Shown: one piece after another, positions 9,006 through 17,512 of the stretch
Layout of the letters: each line of letters begins with the position of its first letter
Position numbering within the stretch: the stretch's first letter is position 1
DNA from: Archangiaceae bacterium
GTDB lineage: Bacteria > Myxococcota > Myxococcia > Myxococcales > Myxococcaceae
NCBI GenBank assembly: GCA_016879935.1
Contig: JAACJQ010000370.1
Location: 1 to 56,162, forward strand
Direction: 5' to 3'
Length of the DNA stretch: 56,162 bases
Position numbers and translations under genes: made by a program
Notes under the pieces: generated by a model
The model's input: the letters and a program-made list of their open reading frames with translations, nothing else
Databases searched by the model: none
Told to the model about the DNA's origin: nothing

Positions 9006-9131
9006 CGTGCCGCTCCCGTGAACGACCCGCGCGGTCATCCGGGCGGGGAGCGTGAATACTCGCAGGTCTTCGAATGGATCACTGCCGCGGTTTTCTCAGT
9101 GGTTTCGATTCTTTGAGCGCGCGGGCGGCGG

Positions 9132-10532
9132 CTATTTCTTCGGCGGCTCGGGCTTCTTGAAGCCCTTCGCCTCGATGCCGAGAGAGGGAATGGAGGTGAC
9201 AAGGTACTCCTCGAACGGCTGCGGCAACGCGGTCGCCTTCGCCATCACCGCGTTGGTGCCCGCGAGCCCGGCCGAGACGATGGGCGAGGCCATGTCCCAG
9301 CAGGCTTCGCCGCGTTTCCACATCACGTAGCGGCCCTGAAACCGGTTGCGCTTCGCCGGCCGCACGTCGGGCACGCCGGGAATGCCACCCTCCATCGGCT
9401 CGGCCTTCTGGAACACCACGTCGTCGGTGAGGCTGTCTTTCGTGTAGCGCAGGTGCAGGCGCGTCAGCGTCGTCTCGGCGGCCCACTTCGCGACGCCGGA
9501 GTCTCCCTTCACGCCGGGAATCACGTCGGCGCCCATGAGGCGCGTGAGCGGGTCGTCCATCGGGTGCGGCGGCGGGCACGGGTCGCACGTCACGCCGTAG
9601 ATGCCCTGGTCGACCATCACCTCGGGCGGCGGCATCGCTCCCTTCCAGGCGAACTCGGTGATGGCGGCGCTCGGCGTCTTCTCGAAGGTGCGCTTGACGA
9701 GCTCGGAATAGAAGGCGCCGAAGCTGCGCTCGACCGCGACCTTCACGTCGAGGTTGCTCGGCACGAAGACGTTCTTGCGGTTCGCCACCTCGTACCGGTC
9801 CTTCGCGATGACGTGCACGATGAGGTCCTGCTCGCCCGAGCTGTTCACCAGGCCCAGCCGCACCGGCAGCTCGAACTTCTCGGAGTCGTAGTGGAAGCGC
9901 AGCGGCGACAGCACCGCCTGGCCGTTGACGAACTTCACCTTCTTCGCGTTCACCTTCGCGACGAAGAACTTCGAGTTGTTCTGCACGTACGGGCGCAGCA
10001 GCGGCTCGGCGTTCGCGGGAATCTGGTACTTGTTCTCCTTCAGCCAGATGTCGAGGCCGAGCGCGTCTTTCGCCGAGAGAATGACGATCTCGTATTCGTT
10101 CACCTCGAACTGCGCTTCGACCTTCACGCCGAGGTCTCGCGGCAACGCGCTGTCGGACACCGCCGAGGGCGCCTTGCCGGCCATCGCCATGCCCCGGCCC
10201 ATACGAAGGGTCTCGTCTTCGACGCACAGCTGCACGAGCCGCGGAGACGCCAGCGCGTCGAGCCGCTCGAACGCCGCCTTCGGCAGCGTGCGCACGTTCT
10301 CTTTCTGCAGCACCACCGGCACGGGCACGATCATCGCGAAGTCGCTCGGCGGGCCGCGGTAGTTGTTCTGCATCGACAGCACGGTGCGCGTGCCGTCACG
10401 CATCAGCACCACCATGGTGGCGTCGTTGAAGAGCTGGCCGCCGGCCGACGAGACGTAGAAGCCGCAGAACGCCGAGGCCGAAGACGACGAGAGCACGGCG
10501 AGCGCCGTGAGCAGGCTGAACAGGGTTCGCAT
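9132..10532 (-). CDS. DUF2330 family exported protein
   Basis: Start ATG 10532 is preceded by GAGCGAG and yields MRTLFSLLTALAVLSSSSASAFCGF, a signal peptide with cleavage after ASA. The mature N terminus CGFYVSSAGGQLFNDATMV and the NYRGPPSDFAMIVPVP segment are characteristic of DUF2330, a family found in myxobacteria and some actinobacteria with no established activity. A Cys-Pro-rich loop (TCDPCPPPHP) lies in the C-terminal half. The 466-residue protein lacks the C-terminal membrane helix seen in some relatives. It is divergent from the glycine-rich lipoprotein gene, with a 145-bp shared upstream region. Confidence 0.85.
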   Translation of the reverse strand: MRTLFSLLTALAVLSSSSASAFCGFYVSSAGGQLFNDATMVVLMRDGTRTVLSMQNNYRGPPSDFAMIVPVPVVLQKENVRTLPKAAFERLDALASPRLVQLCVEDETLRMGRGMAMAGKAPSAVSDSALPRDLGVKVEAQFEVNEYEIVILSAKDALGLDIWLKENKYQIPANAEPLLRPYVQNNSKFFVAKVNAKKVKFVNGQAVLSPLRFHYDSEKFELPVRLGLVNSSGEQDLIVHVIAKDRYEVANRKNVFVPSNLDVKVAVERSFGAFYSELVKRTFEKTPSAAITEFAWKGAMPPPEVMVDQGIYGVTCDPCPPPHPMDDPLTRLMGADVIPGVKGDSGVAKWAAETTLTRLHLRYTKDSLTDDVVFQKAEPMEGGIPGVPDVRPAKRNRFQGRYVMWKRGEACWDMASPIVSAGLAGTNAVMAKATALPQPFEEYLVTSIPSLGIEAKGFKKPEPPKK

Positions 10533-10665
10533 GGGGTCTCGCTCAGACAGCGTGTGAAGAGGGGTGGTTCCGCCCCGCAGACCGGCCATCTTCGGGGCTG
10601 ACAGCCGCCAACGCGACATGTCCCGGCTCGGCACCCTTCGGGACATGACGCGTGAACCCTCGCGA

Positions 10666-10671
10666 TATCCT
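10666..10671 (+). promoter_or_regulatory. Putative -10 element (TATCCT) for a leaderless transcript
   Basis: TATCCT sits six bases before the chosen ATG at 10678, the spacing expected when transcription starts at the start codon itself. No Shine-Dalgarno sequence precedes that ATG. Comparable TAnnnT elements occur just before several other starts in the window. Confidence 0.3.
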
Positions 10672-10677
10672 GTGCGG

Positions 10678-12321
10678 ATGCCTGCTCGATCTTCTCCTCT
10701 GACGATTCTGTTGTGCTGCGTGTTGTCCGTCGCCTGCGCCACCAACCCGGCGAAGAGCCTCGAACCGAACGGCGTCGACGTGAAGGTGAACGACGACGAG
10801 ACGCCTCAGGGCCTCTTCCGCGGAGACGAGCCGCTCGACGAGCAGGACTTCTACCACCTCACCGGCGACGTCGAATCAGAGACGGTCATCAAGGACTCGC
10901 GCGCGACCGGCTTCACCATGCAGAGCATCGGCGTGACGCTGCTGACCGTCGGCATCGCCGCTGCGGCGTTCGGGCTCGCCTCGAACTTCCTCGCTGACGG
11001 TGGGCTGCTGGGCTCACCTGGCCTGTTCCCACGGCCCTTCGAGAGCGGGTGGGTTCCGTACGTCATCGCCGCAGCGGGTGGCGTGGTGGCGGGTGGCGGC
11101 TTCTATCTGCTCGGCGACGGCAAGGAGAAGACGCTGGGTACCAAGCCCATCTTCGATCTCGCGCATGCGCAGGCCAGCATCGAGAACGGCCGCTACGGCA
11201 AAGGCGGCCTCAAGCCTGAGAACGTCGCGACGCTCGAGCTGACGCCCACCCGCCAGGGCTGGTGCTCGCTGTACGGCGCGAGCCTCAACCCGGTGCTCGC
11301 GAAGGACAAAGACGGCAAGGAGATCAAGATTCGCAACCACCTCGAGTGGCTCACGTGGACGGCGGAGCCCGGTGGTGTGCTGGGCGAGGCGGCCGCGGCG
11401 CTGCCAGAAGACGCGCCCGTCGACGAAGAGGGCAACGCGGTGAAGGCCGAGACGCCCGAGCCCGTGCGGTACGTGCGCTCGCCGCTCGAGACCTCGTTCT
11501 CGTTCGTGGGCAAGCCGGTGAAGGTGACGGTGGCAGTGAAGGGCACGGGCGTGTCGACGTCGGTCACGCTCCCGCACGACCTGGCGTGTCCCGAGTCGGT
11601 CGATCGCTCGGGCAGCGAAGGTGGCAGCGGCCGGTACGGCGAGTCGGGGCGCTCGGGCTACAGCGGCGCGTCGGGCTCGAGCGGCGGCAACGGCGGCGAC
11701 GGCGCCGATGGGCAGAACGCTCCCGACGTCGAGGCCGAAGCGGCGTGGGTGACCGACGCGCAGGGCAACCGGCTGGCGCTCATCGCCTGGTCGTCGGGCT
11801 CGGGCACGCGGGCGACGCTCACGGGGCCGGCGGCGAGCGTGACCATCGACGCGAGCGGCGGTGGCGGCGGCCGTGGCGGGAGCGGCGGGCGCGGCGGCAG
11901 CGGCTCGTCAGGAGATTCGGGCAAGACGCCGAAGTACTGCGCGGGCAACGGCGGCAACGGCGGCTCGGGTGGCAACGGTGGGCGCGGCGGCAATGGCGGG
12001 CGCGTGACGCTGCGGCTGGCCGACGAGTCGCTGTCGTCGGTGCTGCGGGCCTCGGTCTCGGGCGGGCTCGCCGGCAGCGCGGGCTCGAAGGGGTACGGCG
12101 GCTCGGGTGGCTCGAGCTCGTCACAGTGCCGCTCGGGAACGCGTGGCACCGATGGCGTCAGCGGAACGTCGGGTTCACGCGGTCAGGCCGGCAGCATCAA
12201 CAAGCGCGTCGTCTCGTCGGCAGAGCTCTCGATGATCAAAGAGGTGCTCTCGGCGAACCCGGCCTTCACCCTCGAAGCCTCGAGCGGCTCGCCTGCACCG
12301 AAAGGAAAGGGCAAGAAGTAG
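10678..12321 (+). CDS. Glycine-rich lipoprotein with two membrane segments
   Basis: From ATG 10678 the product (547 residues) opens with a lipoprotein signal ending LSVAC (Cys20). Two hydrophobic stretches follow (GVTLLTVGIAAAAFGLA and WVPYVIAAAGGVVAGGGFYLL), then a mixed domain. The C-terminal 200 residues contain long Gly/Ser/Asn-rich runs (GGNGG, GGRGG, GSSG) interrupted by short beta segments such as ATLTGPAASVTIDASG. Such collagen- or PGRS-like tracts occur in surface proteins of many environmental bacteria. Earlier in-frame ATGs (10564, 10645) would bury the signal peptide. It is four bases upstream of a pilin-like gene, which suggests one surface-structure operon. Confidence 0.75.
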   Translation: MPARSSPLTILLCCVLSVACATNPAKSLEPNGVDVKVNDDETPQGLFRGDEPLDEQDFYHLTGDVESETVIKDSRATGFTMQSIGVTLLTVGIAAAAFGLASNFLADGGLLGSPGLFPRPFESGWVPYVIAAAGGVVAGGGFYLLGDGKEKTLGTKPIFDLAHAQASIENGRYGKGGLKPENVATLELTPTRQGWCSLYGASLNPVLAKDKDGKEIKIRNHLEWLTWTAEPGGVLGEAAAALPEDAPVDEEGNAVKAETPEPVRYVRSPLETSFSFVGKPVKVTVAVKGTGVSTSVTLPHDLACPESVDRSGSEGGSGRYGESGRSGYSGASGSSGGNGGDGADGQNAPDVEAEAAWVTDAQGNRLALIAWSSGSGTRATLTGPAASVTIDASGGGGGRGGSGGRGGSGSSGDSGKTPKYCAGNGGNGGSGGNGGRGGNGGRVTLRLADESLSSVLRASVSGGLAGSAGSKGYGGSGGSSSSQCRSGTRGTDGVSGTSGSRGQAGSINKRVVSSAELSMIKEVLSANPAFTLEASSGSPAPKGKGKK

Positions 12322-12324
12322 CGC

Positions 12325-12936
12325 ATGACGCCAGACCCCTCGTCGGTTGCACCGAAGAAGTCGAACACGCCCCTCATCATCGGCGTCATCGTCGCGGTGC
12401 TGGTGTTCTGCTGCATCATCGGCGGGCTCGTCGCCATCGCGATTCCCAACTTCATCGGCTTCAAGGCGAAGGCGAAGCAGAGCGAAGTGAAGGCGAACCT
12501 GAGGGCGGCGTTCACGGGCGAGGCCGTCTACTTCCAGGACCAGAGCGCCTACTCCACGTCGGTCGGGGCGGTGGGCTTCATGCCCGAGCGCGGCAATCGC
12601 TACCTGTACCTGCTGTCGACCGAAGGCGAGGTGCAGCCACGCAACGCGCCCGTGATGCCCGAGGGCGAGTTCACCGGCATCGGCCCCGATACGCTGCGGC
12701 TCGGCCCGGCCGATCTCGAGGGCCTCGAGCGCGCCATTCCCCGCGAGCTGTGGAACGAGATTGGTGTCTCGGGGAAGTGCCCCGACGCGTGCAGCATCAC
12801 CATCGTCGGCGCGGGCAACCTCGACGGCGACGACACCATCGACGTCTGGAGCATCTCGACGAAGGCGCGCACCATCGACGGCCAGAGCGTGCCGGCCGGC
12901 ACGGCGCACTGTCACGTCGACGACACGAAGGAGTGA
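12325..12936 (+). CDS. Type IV pilin-like protein with N-terminal membrane helix
   Basis: Residues about 15-42 form a hydrophobic helix running into AIAIPNFIGFKAKAKQSEVK, which closely resembles the N-terminal helix of PilA/GspG-type pilins (P-N-F, then Lys/Glu-rich helix, then ANLRAAFTGEAVYF). The globular part has a Cys pair (GKCPDACSITIVG) and a DGDDTIDVWSIS loop as in myxobacterial pilin C termini. There is no obvious short prepilin leader with Gly-Phe: instead a longer PDPSSVAPKKSNTPLI segment precedes the helix, so processing by PilD is doubtful. It may be a membrane-anchored pilin relative or minor pseudopilin. It overlaps functionally with its neighbour, starting 4 bp after that gene's stop. 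Confidence 0.7.
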   Translation: MTPDPSSVAPKKSNTPLIIGVIVAVLVFCCIIGGLVAIAIPNFIGFKAKAKQSEVKANLRAAFTGEAVYFQDQSAYSTSVGAVGFMPERGNRYLYLLSTEGEVQPRNAPVMPEGEFTGIGPDTLRLGPADLEGLERAIPRELWNEIGVSGKCPDACSITIVGAGNLDGDDTIDVWSISTKARTIDGQSVPAGTAHCHVDDTKE

Positions 12937-12940
12937 CAGG

Positions 12941-13489
12941 GTGTCGGTGTTCCTCGCGGTCGACCTCGACGACGTCGTGCGGGCGAAGGTCGTGGCGCTC
13001 ATCGACGCGCATCGGGCCTCCATCGACGCGAAGTGGCTGCGCGCCGACAAGCTGCACCTGACGCTCGTCTTCCTCGGCAACGCGACGACGGAGCACGTCG
13101 CGACCTTCAGGCCCCGCCTCGATGCGCTCGCGAGTCGGCACCAGCCCTTCGAGCTCTCACTCGCTGGAGCGGGAACGTTCGGCACGGCGCGCGCTCCTTC
13201 GGTGTCGTGGCTCGGCGTTCGGGGCGCCCTCGAGGCGCTCTCGACGCTGCAGGCCGACGCCGCGAGGGTGCTGCTCACGCAGCCGCTGCCCGGGCTGAAG
13301 TCGGAGATGCACGAGCGCCACTTCACGCCGCACGTCACGCTCGCGCGCTCCAGGCGGGAGGCGGCCTTCGTCGAGCTGACCAGGACGCTCGCGGACTTCA
13401 CGACGCCGAACTTCCTCGTCGATCACCTCACGCTCTACGAGAGCTCGCACGCGGTGTACCGGCCGCTCCACCAGGTTCGGCTCGATTGA
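12941..13489 (+). CDS. thpR: RNA 2',3'-cyclic phosphodiesterase (ThpR/LigT)
   Basis: The protein has the two catalytic HxTx motifs of the 2H phosphoesterase family, HLTLVFLG at 39-46 and HVTLAR at 131-136, at the usual spacing, plus the N-terminal VFLAVDLDD strand. ThpR opens 2',3'-cyclic phosphates on RNA ends to 2'-phosphates. At 182 residues the length is typical. Start GTG 12941 follows GGAGTGACAGG four bases after the pilin-like stop; longer versions of this frame would overlap that gene. It converges with the cNMP-binding gene, whose stop abuts its own. Confidence 0.92.
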   Translation: MSVFLAVDLDDVVRAKVVALIDAHRASIDAKWLRADKLHLTLVFLGNATTEHVATFRPRLDALASRHQPFELSLAGAGTFGTARAPSVSWLGVRGALEALSTLQADAARVLLTQPLPGLKSEMHERHFTPHVTLARSRREAAFVELTRTLADFTTPNFLVDHLTLYESSHAVYRPLHQVRLD

Positions 13490-13981
13490 TCAGCCCACCA
13501 TCTTGCGCAGCTCGGTGCGTGCATCGGCCAGGCTCTTGCGCCCGCCGCCGACGACTTTCTCGTTCAGCGCCATCAACCGGTCGGCCATCTGCAGCGCAAG
13601 GTTGTTCACGATCTTGAGCATCGCGAGGTCTTGCGAGCTGCGCATGCGGCGCAGGTGCGGCCCGGGGAAGCGCAGGCCGACGACCGACGTGAGCGTCATC
13701 GCGGTGGCCGAACGATTGGGCAGCTGGCGAAAGAGCGAGAGTTCTCCGAGCGCCGCGCCGGGGCCCAGCACTGCCAGCGTCTTGCCGTTGCGCGAGACCT
13801 CGACGTCGCCGTCGAGAATGATCCACAACGCGTCGCCGGGTTGGCCCTCGTGAAACACGCTCTTGCCCGCGTCGAACTTGCGCATCTCGCAGAGCTCGAA
13901 GAGGCGGGAGATCTCGTCGTGGTTGAGACCTGCCGCCAGCGGCGTCGCTGCGAACCGCTCCAGCAGAGGTCTCGTATCCAT
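13490..13981 (-). CDS. Cyclic-nucleotide-binding domain protein
   Basis: The 163-residue protein is essentially one Crp-type cNMP-binding domain. It shows the beta-roll FDAGKSVFHEGQPGDALWII, then VEVSRNGKTLAVLGPGAALGELSLF, with the phosphate-binding-cassette GELSL and a following Arg/Ser (RSAT). The helical tail (LALQMADRLMALN) is too short and lacks a helix-turn-helix, so it is not a DNA-binding regulator by itself. It may be a ligand sensor for a partner. I choose ATG 13981 because the domain begins there and AGGG lies 8 bases upstream; a TAGGGT element also lies 5 bases upstream. Confidence 0.85.
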   Translation of the reverse strand: MDTRPLLERFAATPLAAGLNHDEISRLFELCEMRKFDAGKSVFHEGQPGDALWIILDGDVEVSRNGKTLAVLGPGAALGELSLFRQLPNRSATAMTLTSVVGLRFPGPHLRRMRSSQDLAMLKIVNNLALQMADRLMALNEKVVGGGRKSLADARTELRKMVG

Positions 13982-14083
13982 GATCAACCCTAACGGCGCC
14001 GTCCGACGCCGACAGTGGATCAGCCCGCGCGGGGGCGGTTGCGACCCGGCACCCGACCAATGACCCACCCCGCGGGTTCAGCT

Positions 14084-15601
14084 TCACTCGTCAGGGGCTT
14101 CGTCCTTCGTGAGCACCTGGTCATGGTTCGCGTCGAGGGTGTTCAGCACGAGCGAGACCGTGGCCTCCGAAGGCGCCGAGCCTGCGCGGCGCATGGCGAG
14201 CTCGAGGTCGGCGCGCGTCACCCGGCCGTCGTGGTCGGTGTCGATGACGTCGAACCCACCGAGCCGCTCGATGCGTGAGCGCACCAGCGCCTCGAGCAGA
14301 ATCAGCCGTGGTGGCCGCCCACAGCCGGCCGCCGGAATCGCCGCGGGGTTCTCCTTCGAGAAGCGCTCGAAGGGCTCGATGCGGTCGAGGCCAAGCAGGT
14401 GCGCGCGCGGCACGGCGACGCGGTAGCTCCGTTGCGGGTCGAGCGGAGCGCCAGCGAGCCAGACGAGACGATCGCCCTCGACCCTCGCCCCATCATCGAC
14501 TTGCAGGAACCCGCCATCGCCCTTCGGTGCGTGGCGCCGCGAGGAGGCGATGGCGTCACGCACCACCTCGCCCGGCAGCTCGACGACGACGATCTCGTTG
14601 TCGAAGGGCAGCTCGTTCTGCAGGTCGCCGAGCGTGAACAGGTCGGTGTGAACTTCGGAGCCGCGCAGCCCGCCGCCGTTGAACAGCGCCGCGTCGGTGC
14701 CGAGCGCCTCACGCAACCAGGTGCACACGAAGGTGCCCATCGACGTCTGCCGCGAGCGGGAGCCCGAGGAGCTGAGCGGCTCAGCGAGTTCGGGCAGGAG
14801 CACGCCGCCAGCGAGGCGCTCGACCAGCGCGTTCGCCTCGTTCACCAGCGCACGCAACGCCGGGTCTTCTGCGTACGGCGCGACCGCCTCGTGCCGAACC
14901 TCGACGTGCACGGGCTCGCTCAACGTCACCGTCACCACCGCCGCGTGCGTCGCGTCCATGCCCGACTTCGTCAGCACACAGCGCTCGAAGCGCTCGAGGA
15001 AGGGGTCGTGCTCGTGGCCGCCGAGAATGAGCGGCACCACGCCGGTCTTCGCGAGCGCGCGGTCGTCGGCGATCCACTGGTGGGTCATCGCGATGACCGC
15101 GTCGCAGCGTTCGTGCTCCCGAAGCCGTGCTGCTTCGCGCACCACGGTGTCATTGGGCCGCTCCAGGTCGACACCGCCGAACGGGGGCCGCCGGTAGACG
15201 TTCGGGTCGTTCATCACCACGCCGACGAGGCCCACGCGCTTGCCACCGACCTCGATGACGTCGAACGCAGGCAGCGGCGGGTCGAAGCCCCGCACGTTCG
15301 TGCCCAGCCACACGCCGTGAAACTCACGCACGCGCGCCTGCAGCTCCGAGAGCGGCACGTCGTCTTCATGGTTGCCGAACACCACGTGCGTCACGCCGAG
15401 CGCGTCGAGGCACCGCACCATGTTGCGCCCACCATCGAGGCTCGAGAGCACGCTCGGCGCGATGAAGTCTCCTGCCAGCACCACCAGCCAGCGGTCGGCC
15501 GGCGTCGTCGCGCGGTGGTGGGCGATGAGCGTCGCCAGCCGTGGCAGGTGCTCCAGCGAATACACGTCGTTGATGGAGATGAGGCCGAGCGTCGCGGTCA
15601 T
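14084..15601 (-). CDS. 5'-nucleotidase-family metallophosphoesterase with C-terminal EF-hands
   Basis: Residues 1-220 carry calcineurin-like metal motifs: NDVYS (Asp12; the usual His of DxH is Tyr14), GDFIAPS (Asp45), GNHEDD (77-82), MTHQ and GGHEHD. Residues about 265-420 match the 5'-nucleotidase C-terminal substrate domain (NGGGLRGS, DLQNELPFDNEIVVVEL). Two EF-hand loops finish the protein: DTDHDGRVTRADLE and DANHDQVLTKDE. No signal peptide is present, unusual for this normally periplasmic family, so a cytoplasmic calcium-responsive nucleotidase or phosphoesterase is the likely role. An FNDVY-type variant of the first motif is known in some relatives, so Tyr14 need not abolish activity. 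Confidence 0.85.
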   Translation of the reverse strand: MTATLGLISINDVYSLEHLPRLATLIAHHRATTPADRWLVVLAGDFIAPSVLSSLDGGRNMVRCLDALGVTHVVFGNHEDDVPLSELQARVREFHGVWLGTNVRGFDPPLPAFDVIEVGGKRVGLVGVVMNDPNVYRRPPFGGVDLERPNDTVVREAARLREHERCDAVIAMTHQWIADDRALAKTGVVPLILGGHEHDPFLERFERCVLTKSGMDATHAAVVTVTLSEPVHVEVRHEAVAPYAEDPALRALVNEANALVERLAGGVLLPELAEPLSSSGSRSRQTSMGTFVCTWLREALGTDAALFNGGGLRGSEVHTDLFTLGDLQNELPFDNEIVVVELPGEVVRDAIASSRRHAPKGDGGFLQVDDGARVEGDRLVWLAGAPLDPQRSYRVAVPRAHLLGLDRIEPFERFSKENPAAIPAAGCGRPPRLILLEALVRSRIERLGGFDVIDTDHDGRVTRADLELAMRRAGSAPSEATVSLVLNTLDANHDQVLTKDEAPDE

Positions 15602-15737
15602 GGTCGAGGAAATGCGCCCCGTTGGAACTGTAGACGTGGAGTCACAGGCTGTGTGTGCGGTTGCCAGAAGTCGCGACGGACGGGCCTGACCATCTCACGA
15701 GAATCTCTTCGTCCCCTCGAAGTTCCGGAGAGCCCCA

Positions 15738-16289
15738 GTGACCGTTCAGAGCACGCAGCGCACCAATCGCCAGCACGTCGCCAAGCCCCGCCCCGCCGCC
15801 CAGAAGAAGCAGGTGACGAAGAAGGCGAAGGGCTTCATCTCGAAGGTCGACCTGGCGAACCCGCCGAAGGGCATGAACCCGAAGCTGGCCGAGAAGGTTC
15901 GCAAGATTGGGCTCACCACCGACAAGTCGCTGCAGCCCGGCTACCCGACGAAGGGCACCACGCACTGCAACGAGGCGGCGCAGAAATACGCGAAGCAGTT
16001 CGGCTACGACGGCTTCAAGGGCCTCAACGCCGACAAGATGAACAAGCTCATGTCGAACCCGAAGAGCGGCTGGCACAAGGTGACCGAGGCCGAGGCGATT
16101 CAGGCCGCGAAGGACGGCAAGATGGCCTTCGCGTCGGTGCCGGCGAGCAAGGGCCACGCGCACGGCCACATCGCGGCGGTCACCGGTGAGTACGCGCCCG
16201 GCGTCGCGGGCATCTCGCAGGCGGGCTCGGACAACTACGAGTTCGGCACGTGGCGTCGTGAGACCCCCTCCTTCTTTGTGCGCGACTGA
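15738..16289 (+). CDS. Putative papain-like (Cys-His) amidase or peptidase, candidate effector
   Basis: The 183-residue protein has a basic, low-complexity N terminus (residues 1-35) without a signal peptide. A compact domain follows with THCNEAAQKYAKQFG (Cys77) and, 65 residues later, KGHAHGHIAAVTG (His142/His144) followed by SQAGSDNYEFGTW. A Cys at the start of a helix followed by G-H-I/V-A on a strand is the NlpC/P60, CHAP and Tae-amidase pattern. GTG 15738 follows GGAGAG by seven bases. The next gene starts within its stop codon (TGATG), so the two proteins are co-produced. This could be a contact-dependent peptidoglycan amidase or other secreted effector with its partner, but that is inference. 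Confidence 0.6.
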   Translation: MTVQSTQRTNRQHVAKPRPAAQKKQVTKKAKGFISKVDLANPPKGMNPKLAEKVRKIGLTTDKSLQPGYPTKGTTHCNEAAQKYAKQFGYDGFKGLNADKMNKLMSNPKSGWHKVTEAEAIQAAKDGKMAFASVPASKGHAHGHIAAVTGEYAPGVAGISQAGSDNYEFGTWRRETPSFFVRD

Positions 16290-16588
16290 TGTGGCCCGGC
16301 ACCGAGGCGTACGAAGACTCGACGCTCACCCTCGACGAAGACGCGCCGGCCGATGAGGTCGACGAGCTCGACGACGAGGGCCCGGTCGACGACGGCGAGC
16401 AGCTGTGCGCCGATGACTCCGAGATCGACCCGCACATTCTTCAGCTGATTCGCGAGGTCGAAGACCCGGTGGGCTACGAGAAGTTCGAGCGAAAGGCGCC
16501 TCCGATGTTGCCGCAGCCCGACCGGGCGCGCTCGGTGCCGAATCTGCCGAAGGTCAAGTCGAGCGCGTTCAAGCGCATCTTGCGCTGA
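16289..16588 (+). CDS. Small acidic protein, candidate immunity or adaptor partner
   Basis: The 99-residue product starts at ATG 16289, sharing one base with the stop of the papain-like gene (TGATG). Its first half is very acidic (DEDAPADEVDELDDEG) and the C terminus basic (PKVKSSAFKRILR). No signal peptide or known domain is seen. An acidic small protein translationally coupled to a basic Cys-His enzyme fits a cognate inhibitor, chaperone or loading adaptor. I cannot name a family. Confidence 0.55.
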   Translation: MWPGTEAYEDSTLTLDEDAPADEVDELDDEGPVDDGEQLCADDSEIDPHILQLIREVEDPVGYEKFERKAPPMLPQPDRARSVPNLPKVKSSAFKRILR

Positions 16589-16623
16589 GGTGGAGCGAGC
16601 CCCGAAGGCCGCCCCTCGGCTGA

Positions 16624-17508
16624 TCAGCTGCGGGGCTGCGCTGAGGCGAGCGCGTCGGCGAAGAACGGCGAGTGCCGGGCGAGCTCGCGCACGTACTCCT
16701 CGACGTCGCGGCGCGTCTCGGGCGAGACCTTGCGGTACGGCATCACGTGTTCATCGGGCACGTAGCGGAAGGTGAAGTTGATGCGCCGGGTGTCGAAGTC
16801 GCTGACGTTCACCTTGAAGTGGTGCCCGCCCTTCGTGTCGACCCGCTGCACGCGGTGGAACGTGCGCTTCTTCCACTGGTCGCCGCCGAAGATCTGCAGA
16901 CAGCCGTCGTCGAGCCACTGCTGCTCCACCACGCCGTCGCGGTCGCCCGGCTTCGACGAGGTGACGAACTGAAAGAGCGCGCGCTCGCCGAGTGAGAGTG
17001 AGGCCACGGGGCCGGGCTCGAAGTCCTTGTGCTCTCCGACGCGCGCGGTGTCGACCCACTTCCCGTCCTGGAGCGACGAGCCGTAGTAGTTGATGAGGCA
17101 GGTGTTGAGGTGCCAGCCCTTCGGCATGTCGTCGCCGCGGAACATGCCGCGCGCCCGCGCCTCCATCTCGGTGACGAGGCCACGCAGCGCTCGGGGAAAC
17201 GGCTCGGCTTCGATGGCGCGGTCCCACACGTGGGGAGGCCGGTAGTAGTCGAGACACGCGAACTGCCAGTTGCCCAGCCAGTACACGGGCCGGAGCAACC
17301 GACGCTGCGTCTCACCTGCGGGAATCGGGCGGAAGGCCGAGAATCGGTTCTCCCAGATGGGGTGCAGCGTCGCGAGATACGACATCACCTCGGCGCGGCT
17401 CGCGTTCGAGAGGAAGCCGGCGTCGTAGTGCAGGCCCTGCACCTTGCGGCCACCACCACCGCCGCTCGACTTCTTCGACCGCAGGGGCCAACGCGTACGC
17501 ACGACCAC
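16624..17508 (-). CDS. AlkB-like 2OG-Fe(II) oxygenase
   Basis: The 294-residue protein shows the iron and 2-oxoglutarate ligands of the AlkB/2OG-Fe(II) fold: GEHKDFE (His160, Asp162), His218 in KRTFHRV, and RINFTFR with Arg242 and Arg248 in the RxxxxxR arrangement. NTCLINYYGSSLQDGKW matches the substrate lid region preceding the first ligand. Likely substrate is alkylated nucleic acid or protein; it cannot be told apart here. Start is GTG 17508, or GTG 17502, which is better spaced from AAGGGA. It begins 5 bp after the TonB-like gene, so the two are probably one transcript. Confidence 0.8.
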   Translation of the reverse strand: MVVRTRWPLRSKKSSGGGGGRKVQGLHYDAGFLSNASRAEVMSYLATLHPIWENRFSAFRPIPAGETQRRLLRPVYWLGNWQFACLDYYRPPHVWDRAIEAEPFPRALRGLVTEMEARARGMFRGDDMPKGWHLNTCLINYYGSSLQDGKWVDTARVGEHKDFEPGPVASLSLGERALFQFVTSSKPGDRDGVVEQQWLDDGCLQIFGGDQWKKRTFHRVQRVDTKGGHHFKVNVSDFDTRRINFTFRYVPDEHVMPYRKVSPETRRDVEEYVRELARHSPFFADALASAQPRS

Positions 17509-17512
17509 TCCC

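Noticed and set aside
11262-13061. Long same-strand alternative frame through the glycine-rich lipoprotein and pilin genes
   Set aside because: It is an Arg/Gly-rich out-of-frame reading crossing three real genes and has no start or motif.
16615-16630. GCTGATCAGC palindrome between convergent genes
   Set aside because: A ten-base palindrome in GC-rich DNA is likely by chance and includes the stop codon of the AlkB-like gene.
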